Numbered from the stretch's first letter, positions 1 to 5,448 are shown. The stretch: DNA of 5,448 nt from Actinomycetes bacterium (GCA_021796905.1 JAKABK010000163.1:1-5448), one strand, 5' to 3'. Notes: generated by a model from the letters alone, not told the origin. Numbers and translations: made by a program.

Positions 1-60
1 GGCGTGGGGTGGCGGGGTCGGGACGCCGGCGCGGGGAGGCGTGGGTCGGCGGGCGATCCT

Positions 61-154
61 GGTGATCTCGGTGGTACGGGGCGACCTCGGTGCGCTCGAG
101 TGGCGGGAACCCGCTCCTGGCGCACCGAGGTCGCGACCTCGCGCCGAGATCACC
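61..154. repeat. Nested inverted repeat (11-bp outer, 15-bp inner arms)
   Basis: The outer arms GGTGATCTCGG (61-71) and CCGAGATCACC (144-154) are perfect reverse complements. Inside them, GCGACCTCGGTGCGC (81-95) and GCGCACCGAGGTCGC (120-134) are also perfect reverse complements. The apex carries a third small stem, GCGGG (103-107) and CCCGC (110-114). Nine unpaired bases on each side (72-80 and 135-143) separate outer and inner stems. The right inner arm also starts a perfect 14-bp palindrome, GAGGTCGCGACCTC (127-140), so the 9-mer GCGACCTCG occurs three times: 81-89, 126-134 on the opposite strand, and 133-141. Possible roles are a strong transcription terminator between converging genes, a structured RNA, a recombination or replication site, or an operator cluster. 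Arm lengths are read directly from the sequence; the role is unknown. Confidence 0.85.
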
Positions 155-225
155 GAGTTGCGCCGGCGTACCTGGCCGTAGAGCGTTCAGACGGCCACTA
201 TTAGTGCCAGTTGGTGTGACGTGTC

Positions 226-241
226 CGCCGACGGGTCGGCG
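226..241 (-). terminator. Candidate terminator hairpin of the esterase-Nudix operon
   Basis: CGCCGAC (226-232) and GTCGGCG (235-241) form a perfect 7-bp GC-rich stem around two bases. It lies about 40 nt beyond the Nudix stop codon, in the direction of that transcript. There is no run of U after the stem, which is common in high-GC actinobacteria but leaves the call structural only. A second palindrome (196-206) and the large repeat at 61-154 lie further downstream and could share the role. Confidence 0.4.
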
Positions 242-282
242 CCTGGCGCTGCGCTGCGGAGGTGGGCGGCGGGGTGGGCCGG

Positions 283-846
283 CTACGACCAGAGCTCGAA
301 CGGCTCGTCGATGTCTTCGCCGGCCAGCAGGCGAGGCAGGAGGTGGGGTAGGCGCCCGGGGTAGAAGCGCTCGGCCCCGGCGGTGATCTCGGCGACCGGC
401 ATCCACCGCCACGAGAGGTAGTCCTCGCGCTCGTGGGGGAGCTGGCCGGATACGTCGACGGGCGGTTCGACGGCGTCGAGCCCGGTTGTCGCGATCAGCT
501 CGTGTTGGAGGCGGCGGGTGCCTCGATGGCGGTAGCTCGTGTAGCGCCTCCATCGGGCCGGCCCGACCGCGGCGGGTTCGACGACCAGACCGGTCTCCTC
601 GTCCAGCTCACGGGCGGCGGCCTCCCGATAGCCCTCCCCGGGCTCGATCCCGCCGCCAGGCAGCTCCCACCACTGCCCGAGCTCGGGGATCGTGACCTCC
701 TGGGCCCGGAAGACCAGCACGCTGCCGGCCAGGTCCCGCACCACGAGCCGCACCGCCCAGCGCTCGACCAGCGGCAGGTCGTCGGGGCGGTCGACGTCGG
801 CGGGCCAGTGGTCAGGAGCGTGGATGGCGTCAGGGACTCCAGCCAC
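283..846 (-). CDS. Nudix hydrolase
   Basis: This 187-residue protein carries a complete Nudix box at residues 65-87. It fits G-x5-E-x7-R-E-U-x-E-E-x-G-U exactly: G65, E71, then R79-E80-L81-D82-E83-E84-T85-G86-L87. The Glu residues bind the catalytic divalent metal, and the family cleaves nucleoside diphosphates linked to another moiety. The preceding WWELPGGG (residues 59-66) is typical. A later strand around residues 142-150 (DYLSWRWMP) closes the fold as in many Nudix proteins. No residues fix the substrate, so oxidised dNTPs, NDP-sugars and others remain possible. There is no signal peptide, so it should be cytoplasmic. The start is GTG at 846, inside the end of the upstream esterase gene (17-nt overlap). 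Only a weak, close GGGGA precedes it, so translational coupling to the esterase is likely. The family call is secure; the physiological role is not. Confidence 0.93.
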   Translation of the reverse strand: MAGVPDAIHAPDHWPADVDRPDDLPLVERWAVRLVVRDLAGSVLVFRAQEVTIPELGQWWELPGGGIEPGEGYREAAARELDEETGLVVEPAAVGPARWRRYTSYRHRGTRRLQHELIATTGLDAVEPPVDVSGQLPHEREDYLSWRWMPVAEITAGAERFYPGRLPHLLPRLLAGEDIDEPFELWS

Positions 847-2737
847 GTTCCCCGTGCCCGACGACGCTCGCTTCGCGCTGTCGGCGCAGCTCGGCTACCA
901 GGGCCCGTCGCCGGCGACGGGCCCGTCGCCGGCGACGCACGGCGAGCACCCTGGCGCCGAGTAGCACCACCACCACGACGAGCACGATCCCGAGGATCGA
1001 GCCGGTTCCCAACCCTCGGCTGCTGCCAGCGAGCTCCCCGGTCGCGTTCTTCCCGCCCGAACGCTCGGCCGAACTGCCCGGGACGGTCGACTTCGAGGTC
1101 CGGGTCGTCGTAGGAGCCGTTGTCGAGGATGGCGTCGATGACGTGGTGGTCGAGGCCTTGCCGGTGGTGGTGGTAGAGCTGGACCCGACGGACCCGTAGG
1201 CCCGGACCACAGCTGGATGGTTGCAGCCCGCGGTCGGTGTCGCCTTGACCAGCGATGCGAGTGACGGCGCGCCGGCCGAGCCGAGAAGGCTGGTGGGGAT
1301 GGCGTCGGCCATGGCGAGCTGGCCGGCGCTGTCGGGGTGCAGCGAGTCCCCCGAGTTGTAGGGGGGGAACAACCTGTCCGGTTGGCACGCGCCGTTGTAG
1401 ACGTCGGCGACGACCGCGGCCAGGTCGAGGACCACCGGGAAAGCGTGCGAGGTGAGGATCCAGTGGTTGACCACCGCCCACCTCGCCTGGTCGGCGGCCG
1501 TCCAGCCGTCGCTGCCCTCTCGGGGGAGCAGTGTGGAGCCGATCACCTCGATCCCCTTCGCCTCGGACCGGGCGAGGAAGGTCTTGTAACCGTTGATCAC
1601 CTGGGCGGCCGACGCCCCGAACCACAGGTCGTTGGTGCCGAGCAGGAGGATCACCCGCTTCACTCCCGGCTGGTCGAGCACCTCGCTGGCCATCCGGGTG
1701 AGCCCGGGCGGACCACCCCCGCCTACCCGGTAGCGGTCCCCGAGGGGCGTCTCGATGGTGGTGAGGGTGTTGGCGGTGATCGACTCGTCGACCACCGCGG
1801 TCCGGCGGTCGACGGGCAACCGGTCGATGCGCTGCTGGAGGAAGTCGGGCCAGGGGGTCGTCGCCTGGCAGATGTCGGAGCGCCCGCAGGCGATGTTGAA
1901 CCCGTCGCTGATCGAGTCCCCGAAGGCAACCGTCGCAGCGGCCGGTCCCGGGGTGCCGGCCACGTCTACCGCGGCCACCCACCGGTCCCAGGTGGAGGGG
2001 AGCCCGAAGGCGCTGCTCGAGGTCGCCGACACCAGGTCCCCGACACCGTCGCTGGTGGCGTAGGAAAGCGGGCCGGCGTCGTAGTGGGAGGTCACCGCCG
2101 CCGGTCCCGAGACCCACACGCTGACGAGGAGGTCCTCGCCGGCGTGGGTCTTGGTCTGCACCGGGTCGCTCCACACGCTGGCACCCGTCGGGATCGTCGT
2201 CGCCGAGGACCCGTCGAAGCTCAACGCCTGGATCGAGCCGGGCACTGCGTCGGCGCCGGACGCCTGCACCCCGACGGTTGCCGCTCCGACCGACAGCGGT
2301 CCGCTGCCGAACAGGTTGGACAGCTCGACCCGCACGAGCGTCCCACCGACCCCGAGCGGCACCACCTGGCGGACAGTGGTGTCGTAGGCAGGCCCGGGGG
2401 TCCAGGCCATCGCCGAGGTGAACGCCGGCACCCAGTTCGGCGCGCCGCTGCCGTTCGTGGTGGTGGCGGCGCCAGTGGTGGAGCCGGGGGCTGGTCCGCT
2501 GTTCCCGCTGCCAGCGGTGCCCGACGGGCTCGCCGAGGCGGCCCCGGTCATGCCGGCGAGGACCGAGGCGGTCAGGGTCACCGCCAGCGCCAGGGAGCGC
2601 CACGAGCGTCGCCGTGGGGTCCCTGCCGCCTCGTCCCGAGTCGTCGCTGGTCGCCGGCTCGACGCAATCAGCGGACGACCATGCCGGCGCGGCCTGCCAA
2701 CGGCGGACTTCACGACCTGGATTATCGTTGGCGCCAT
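830..2737 (-). CDS. Surface-anchored SGNH/GDSL esterase, XynE-like
   Basis: This is a 635-residue secreted hydrolase, numbered from the ATG at 2737. A basic N-terminus with R42-R44 is followed by a hydrophobic segment (about 49-66) and a likely cleavage after A-S-A (67-69). The next 190 residues match the beta-rich N-terminal part of XynE-like esterases, e.g. LVRVELSNLFG near 134-144 and DLLVSVWV near 202-209. The SGNH core follows: block I GDSIS with nucleophile S275, block III GTND with N369, and block V DSLHPD with D464 and H467. Block II is unusual: ESITAN (318-323) stands where the family normally has G-I-x-G-N. Four cysteines (284, 290, 451, 505) could form disulfides outside the cell. 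A Ser/Thr-rich stalk (about 519-554), a hydrophobic helix (581-600) and an Arg cluster (601-611) suggest a surface esterase held by a C-terminal anchor. There is no LPXTG. Family members deacylate esters, often on polysaccharides; the substrate here is not known. It heads an operon with the Nudix gene. Confidence 0.92.
   Translation of the reverse strand: MAPTIIQVVKSAVGRPRRHGRPLIASSRRPATTRDEAAGTPRRRSWRSLALAVTLTASVLAGMTGAASASPSGTAGSGNSGPAPGSTTGAATTTNGSGAPNWVPAFTSAMAWTPGPAYDTTVRQVVPLGVGGTLVRVELSNLFGSGPLSVGAATVGVQASGADAVPGSIQALSFDGSSATTIPTGASVWSDPVQTKTHAGEDLLVSVWVSGPAAVTSHYDAGPLSYATSDGVGDLVSATSSSAFGLPSTWDRWVAAVDVAGTPGPAAATVAFGDSISDGFNIACGRSDICQATTPWPDFLQQRIDRLPVDRRTAVVDESITANTLTTIETPLGDRYRVGGGGPPGLTRMASEVLDQPGVKRVILLLGTNDLWFGASAAQVINGYKTFLARSEAKGIEVIGSTLLPREGSDGWTAADQARWAVVNHWILTSHAFPVVLDLAAVVADVYNGACQPDRLFPPYNSGDSLHPDSAGQLAMADAIPTSLLGSAGAPSLASLVKATPTAGCNHPAVVRAYGSVGSSSTTTTGKASTTTSSTPSSTTAPTTTRTSKSTVPGSSAERSGGKNATGELAGSSRGLGTGSILGIVLVVVVVLLGARVLAVRRRRRARRRRRALVAELRRQREASVVGHGERGWSP
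901..936. repeat. Exact 18-bp tandem duplication in the esterase tail
   Basis: The unit at 901-918 is repeated without change at 919-936. Each copy contains the 6-bp palindrome GGGCCC and the 12-bp palindrome GTCGCCGGCGAC. On the minus strand the array encodes the hexapeptide RRRRRA twice (esterase residues 601-612), immediately after the membrane helix. The unit is six codons long, so the reading frame is preserved. The exactness suggests a recent slippage event, or a stable structured repeat tolerated because it only lengthens the positively charged stop-transfer segment. Confidence 0.95.
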
Positions 2738-2739
2738 CT

Positions 2740-2747
2740 TCACCTTT
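2740..2747 (-). promoter_or_regulatory. Ribosome binding site deciding the esterase start
   Basis: On the minus strand AAAGGTGA (2747 to 2740) matches the anti-Shine-Dalgarno complement and lies two bases before the ATG at 2737. The in-frame GTG at 2743, which would add two residues, falls inside this site. The ATG is therefore the better start. Confidence 0.6.
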
Positions 2748-2750
2748 CGC

Positions 2751-2791
2751 TCATCGGGCGCTCAGCTGTCGCTGCGAACGGCCGCCGATGA
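2751..2791 (-). promoter_or_regulatory. Possible leader hairpin before the esterase
   Basis: TCATCGG (2751-2757) and CCGATGA (2785-2791) are perfect 7-bp inverted arms. They would bracket a 27-base loop in the esterase mRNA leader, ending a few bases upstream of its ribosome binding site. The loop itself holds a small CAGC-GACA-GCTG stem. This could tune translation or be an operator in the divergent promoter region; a chance occurrence is also possible. I found no convincing -35/-10 pair in 2748-2853. Confidence 0.25.
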
Positions 2792-2853
2792 TGGAGCCTA
2801 GGAAAGATTGCCCCCGCCGGTCCGGTCGGCCCGGCAGAGCCGTGCACGGGTAC

Positions 2854-2860
2854 GAGGTGG
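2854..2860 (+). promoter_or_regulatory. Strong Shine-Dalgarno before the GNAT gene
   Basis: GAGGTGG lies three bases before the ATG at 2864 and is the best ribosome binding site in the window. It favours the upstream start despite the odd N-terminal extension that start gives. A 10-bp palindrome, CCGTGCACGG (2840-2849), sits just upstream and could be an operator half-pair; its role is unknown. Confidence 0.5.
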
Positions 2861-2863
2861 TCC

Positions 2864-3685
2864 ATGGTAAGTGCAGGTCGCCCAGGGTCGGTGCCGCTCG
2901 GGGAGGACGAGGCCCCCGGCTCCGCCGACGGTTGTCGAGCCGGCAGGCCGGGCACCGGGTGGCGGGACGGCGCGCCGGGCACCGGTAGGACAGCCGGCGA
3001 GGCGGGTAGCGGCTCTCGATCGGCGGCCGGCGTGACGGTCCGACCGATGGGACCCTCCGAGCTCGCTCCGGCCGCCCGCCTGCACCTGCGGGTCCTCGAC
3101 GCCGAGTTCATCGCCCGTTTGGGGGCGGGGTTCCTGCAGAGCTACTACCGGGCTTGGGTGGACGCCGACGGCGCCCTCGCCCTCGTGGCGCTCTCGCCCT
3201 CCGGGCGGCTCGACGGGGTGCTGCTCGGGGCGCTCGACCCGGTTGTCCACAGCTCGTCGATGGTCCGCCGGCACTGGCCCTCGCTGGCCTCTCGCCTGCT
3301 TCTCGCCGCGGTCCGCGACCCGCGGCTCGGACGGGACCTGGTCTGCACCCGAGCGGTGCGCTACTCGAGAGGTCTCGCCCGGGCTGTGGTCCGGCCTGGT
3401 CCGGGCCGGACGACCGACGGCGACCGGCATCCGGGTGCCGGTGAGATCACCCATCTGATGGTCGCACCCGAGGCGCAGGGGGCCGGGATCGGTCGGCTGC
3501 TGGTCGAGGCCGCCGAGGAGGTGGGACGTCGAGCTGGGCTCGGCGAGCTCGTGCTTGTGACACCCGTCGAGGAATGGGGCGCGAGGAGCTTCTACGAGCG
3601 GGTCGGCTGGGTCCTCGATCGGCCGGTTTCGAGCGCCAGCGGGGAGCGCTTCGTGAGGTACCGCCGGCCACTCGGCGGGGGGTAG
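2864..3685 (+). CDS. GNAT-family N-acetyltransferase
   Basis: Read from ATG 2864 this is a 273-residue protein whose GNAT fold starts near residue 57 (VTVRPMGPSEL). Residues 73-97 (LHLRVLDAEF...FLQSYYRAW) resemble the N-terminal helices of GNAT enzymes. The acetyl-CoA pyrophosphate loop is Q205-G-A-G-I-G210, after the strand ITHLMVAPEA (195-204). The C-terminal motif ARSFYERVGW (240-249) supplies Y244, the usual general-acid tyrosine position. It should transfer an acetyl group from acetyl-CoA to an amine; the acceptor cannot be told. Residues 1-56 are Gly/Arg/Ala/Pro-rich and unlike any domain. An in-frame GTG at 3032 (residue 57) would remove them and give a compact 217-residue enzyme, but it lacks a good ribosome binding site, whereas 2864 has an excellent one. 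The gene diverges from the esterase operon across about 120 bp and ends just before a stem-loop. Confidence 0.88.
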   Translation: MVSAGRPGSVPLGEDEAPGSADGCRAGRPGTGWRDGAPGTGRTAGEAGSGSRSAAGVTVRPMGPSELAPAARLHLRVLDAEFIARLGAGFLQSYYRAWVDADGALALVALSPSGRLDGVLLGALDPVVHSSSMVRRHWPSLASRLLLAAVRDPRLGRDLVCTRAVRYSRGLARAVVRPGPGRTTDGDRHPGAGEITHLMVAPEAQGAGIGRLLVEAAEEVGRRAGLGELVLVTPVEEWGARSFYERVGWVLDRPVSSASGERFVRYRRPLGGG

Positions 3686-3686
3686 G

Positions 3687-3708
3687 TCCCCAGCGGCTCG
3701 GCTGGGGG
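3687..3708 (+). terminator. Candidate terminator hairpin after the GNAT gene
   Basis: CCCCAGC (3688-3694) and GCTGGGG (3701-3707) form a perfect 7-bp stem with a six-base loop, extended by a T-G wobble. It begins two bases after the GNAT stop codon. No U-run follows. A second, imperfect stem (CCGGT 3716-3720 with ACCGG 3732-3736) comes next. This suggests the channel gene has its own promoter. Confidence 0.5.
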
Positions 3709-3764
3709 TAGGGCGCCGGTCCAGGGTTCCCACCGGGGGCGGCCGCAGCTGCGATGCTCGCGAC

Positions 3765-4751
3765 GTGCTCCCGCTGCTGTCGGCGCTCACCTCCCGTCTC
3801 ACCCGCTCCCAGGCGGGCCGGCTGCTGATCGCCGGCGCCGCCTGTCTGCTCGGCGGTGCCGGTGCCTTCGCCGCGACCCAGCACGTGTCGTTCGGAACCG
3901 GGGTGTACTGGGCGATCACCACCGCCACCACTGTCGGCTACGGGGACGTCACCCCGAAGAACGGGGTCGGTCGGGCGATCGCCGCGCTGACCATGCTCAC
4001 GACCATCCCGCTGTTCGCGTCCGCCTTCGCGGTCTTCGCCGGCGCGGTGGCCGCGACCCACATCCGTAAGCTGCTGGCGGTGGTCGATCCGGAGCAGCAC
4101 GAGGCGGAGGTGGTGATCCTCGGGTGGCACCCGAGCGTCCCGCGCCTGGTAGCCGAGCTCAACCGGACCGGACGCCCGCCCGTGGTCGTGAGCAACGCCG
4201 ACACCTCCGCCCTCCCCGAGCGGGTGCGGGTCGTCAAGGCCGACCCGACCTCCGAGGAGACCTTGCGGCGCCTGAAGCTCCCGAGGGCGTCCCAGCTGCT
4301 GATCGCTTCCTCGAGCGACGCCGACACACTGGTGGTAGCGGTCCTCGTCCGGCAGGTCGCGCCCGGGGTGCCGACCTTGGCGATCACCCACTCCCGCAGT
4401 GTCGCCACCGCGCTCGCCGACCTCGGGGTCGCCGCGACGGTCTCCGCCGACGAGCTGCTCGCCCACACCCTCGCCAAGAGCCTCGAGGCTCCCCACGCCG
4501 GCGAGCTGCTCCTGCGCCTCGTCGACTCGGAGGGTTACCAGATGCGGGAGGTGCCGCTCGATCCCGGGCAAGTGGGGCTCTCGCTCGGGGAAGTGCGTCG
4601 AGACCACCCCGACCTGGTCCTCGGTGCGGTCCACGACGGCGGGGTGGTCCTCGGCGTCGCTTCGGACCCGGTGCTCGGTGCCGGGGACCGCCTGCTCGTC
4701 CTCCGGGCCGATCGGCGGGGCCCGTCGCCGGCCGATCCCGCCGGTCGGTAG
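3765..4751 (+). CDS. Two-helix potassium channel with RCK (TrkA-N/TrkA-C) domains
   Basis: This 328-residue protein has the MthK-type plan and nearly its length. Helix 1 spans about 19-37, the pore helix about 45-55, the selectivity filter is T56-V-G-Y-G60 followed by D61, and helix 2 spans about 72-97. The filter is canonical for K+. A cytoplasmic RCK domain starts at 115 (EVVILGW): its first glycine loop reads G120-W-H-P-S, like the GW variant of MthK rather than the classic GxGxxG. It continues through ADPTSEETL (159-167) and SSDADTL (183-189). A TrkA-C domain covers about 244-315. By motif alignment, MthK's Ca2+ ligands D184, E210 and E212 fall on non-acidic residues here, so a different ligand is likely. 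The start is GTG with no Shine-Dalgarno; GATGCT lies six bases before it, as in a leaderless promoter. The Crp/Fnr regulator follows 14 nt after the stop, which suggests co-transcription. Confidence 0.95.
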   Translation: MLPLLSALTSRLTRSQAGRLLIAGAACLLGGAGAFAATQHVSFGTGVYWAITTATTVGYGDVTPKNGVGRAIAALTMLTTIPLFASAFAVFAGAVAATHIRKLLAVVDPEQHEAEVVILGWHPSVPRLVAELNRTGRPPVVVSNADTSALPERVRVVKADPTSEETLRRLKLPRASQLLIASSSDADTLVVAVLVRQVAPGVPTLAITHSRSVATALADLGVAATVSADELLAHTLAKSLEAPHAGELLLRLVDSEGYQMREVPLDPGQVGLSLGEVRRDHPDLVLGAVHDGGVVLGVASDPVLGAGDRLLVLRADRRGPSPADPAGR

Positions 4752-4765
4752 CTGCGCGAACTACC

Positions 4766-5422
4766 GTGGTGTCTTTCCCGCTGGTAGACGGGCTGCCGGT
4801 CCGGAGCGCACCGAGCTGCTCGGCATCGCCCGTCGGCGTCGGTTCTCGCAGGGGGAACTGGTGTTCTGCGCCGGGGCGGAGGCCGACTGCCTCCACCTGG
4901 TCGACTCCGGGTGCTTCTCGGTCCGCCGGGACGCCTCGGACGGTCACGCAGCCCTGCTCGCCCTCGTCGGCCGGGAGGGTTCTTCGGGGAGCTGCCCTTC
5001 TCGGCTCGTCGCGGCGCAGTGCCACGGTCTCCGCCGTCGATACCTCCACGACCCTGGCCATCTCGCGCGTGGCCTTCGACGAGCTACGGGACCGCCAACC
5101 TTCGATCGACCGGGCGCTCGCCGACTCCCTCGGCGCTGAGGTCCGTCACCTGTCGGGCCAGTTGGTCGACGCCATGTACACCCCGGTCGAGGCCCGTCTG
5201 TGCGCCCGGCTGTGCACCCGGCTGCTCGAGGCGTCGGAGCAGTGGGGTAGAGCCCGCCTGCCTCTCACCCAGCAGGACGTCGCCGAGCTGGCCGGCACGA
5301 CCCGGCCGACCGCGAACCGGGTCCTGCGCCAACTCTCCGAGGAGGGGCTGGTCAGGCTCAGCCGCTCGGAGGTGGTGATCGCCGATCCCGAGCGCCTGCT
5401 GCGCCGGTCGCGGGGCTGGTGA
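4766..5422 (+). pseudogene. Crp/Fnr-family transcriptional regulator with three frameshifts
   Basis: Segments of one Crp/Fnr protein lie in successive frames: frame 2 (VVSFPLVDGLPV, from GTG 4766 or 4769), frame 1 from 4801 (PERTELLGIARR..., HLVDSG, ALLALVGREG), frame 3 at 4980-4991 (FFGE), then frame 2 to the TGA at 5420-5422. Restoring one base near 4801, 4978 and 4991 gives a continuous 219-residue protein of normal length. In it the cyclic-nucleotide fold covers about 5-100, with F73-F-G-E76 and R84-R-S-A-T88 at the positions of E72 and R82-S83 in E. coli CRP. A dimer helix covers about 104-138, and the winged helix-turn-helix about 163-212 has recognition helix TTRPTANRVL (179-188). Unrepaired, frame 2 is open throughout and gives 218 residues, with about 63 residues of the sensor scrambled and the DNA-binding half intact. 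It sits 14 nt after the channel gene. The cause may be decay or sequencing error. The family is clear; the effector and targets are unknown. Confidence 0.85.
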
Positions 5423-5448
5423 GCGTCGGGACCGGGGCCGCCGTCAGC

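Larger units (their letters stand above)
1..282. other. Region without a supportable gene
   Basis: No reading frame here resembles a known protein. Plus frame 2 is open from the window edge to a TAG at 179-181, and its last residues (...EITELRRRTWP) could be the tail of a gene entering from the left. Plus frame 1 is open to a TAG at 202-204 and looks like a compositional shadow. Neither can be assigned, and both cross a large inverted repeat, which argues for non-coding DNA. The stretch contains the nested repeat at 61-154, a small palindrome in a locally AT-richer patch (CACTA-T-TAGTG, 196-206) and a hairpin at 226-241 behind the minus-strand Nudix gene. I see no tRNA-like fold and no recognisable insertion-sequence end. 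Confidence 0.5.

Noticed and set aside
215..227. TGTGA half-site resembling a CRP operator
   Set aside because: The second half does not match and no promoter can be placed next to it.
495..2603. Long minus-strand open frame of 702 residues overlapping the esterase and Nudix genes
   Set aside because: It is an Arg/Gly/Pro-rich out-of-frame shadow of the two real genes, without any domain, as expected at this GC content.
1337..2791. Plus-strand open frame of 484 residues opposite the esterase
   Set aside because: It lies wholly antisense to a gene with clear catalytic motifs and shows only low-complexity composition.
2798..3931. Minus-strand open frame of 377 residues opposite the GNAT gene and the start of the channel
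   Set aside because: The plus-strand genes have defined motifs and codon bias; this frame has neither.
4080..4082. Internal GTG at channel residue 106, near the site where MthK makes a soluble RCK subunit
   Set aside because: There is no ribosome binding site ahead of it, so position alone is too weak.
3447..4634. Minus-strand open frame of 395 residues opposite the channel gene
   Set aside because: It is the antisense of the selectivity filter and RCK domain and has no recognisable domain of its own.
4124..4765. Upstream extension of the regulator's frame into the channel gene
   Set aside because: The frame is open only by composition; upstream of 4766 it is the out-of-frame reading of the RCK domain.
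4766..5422. Programmed ribosomal frameshifting as the explanation for the regulator's frame changes
   Set aside because: Three shifts would be needed within 190 bases, with no clear slippery heptamers or stimulatory structures; decay or sequencing error is simpler.

Overview
The window is about 70% G+C by eye, with strong G/C third-position bias, GTG starts and few clear Shine-Dalgarno sites. Together with the gene families present this suggests a high-GC actinomycete (Actinomycetota). Acidimicrobiia or a relative is possible, but the sequence alone does not settle it.

Layout. Positions 1-282 hold no gene I can support, but they contain a striking nested inverted repeat (61-154) and a terminator-like hairpin (226-241). 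On the minus strand, 2737-830 encodes a surface-anchored SGNH/GDSL esterase of the XynE-like type: signal peptide, esterase domain, Ser/Thr-rich stalk, C-terminal membrane helix and Arg-rich tail. It overlaps by 17 nt a Nudix hydrolase (846-283), so the two form a translationally coupled pair. Divergent from them on the plus strand is a GNAT acetyltransferase (2864-3685), followed by a stem-loop. Next come a two-helix potassium channel with a cytoplasmic RCK/TrkA gating module (3765-4751) and, 14 nt later, a Crp/Fnr-family regulator (4766-5422).

The most important observation concerns the regulator. Read literally, frame 2 stays open from its GTG to its TGA and gives 218 residues, but the middle of the cyclic-nucleotide-binding fold is lost. 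The fold reappears if three single bases are restored, near 4801, 4978 and 4991. Each shift goes the same way and they sum to three bases, so start and end share a frame and an automatic caller would see an intact gene. The repaired protein is 219 residues, a normal Crp/Fnr length. This is either a decayed gene or an assembly error.

The potassium channel and regulator are spaced like an operon, which suggests ion homeostasis under a small-molecule-sensing regulator; that link is inference. I see no transposase, CRISPR array, phage gene, tRNA or rRNA, and no convincing evidence of a wholly new system. The other items worth checking are the repeat at 61-154, an esterase lacking the usual oxyanion-hole glycine block, and an exact 18-bp tandem duplication encoding its Arg-rich tail.
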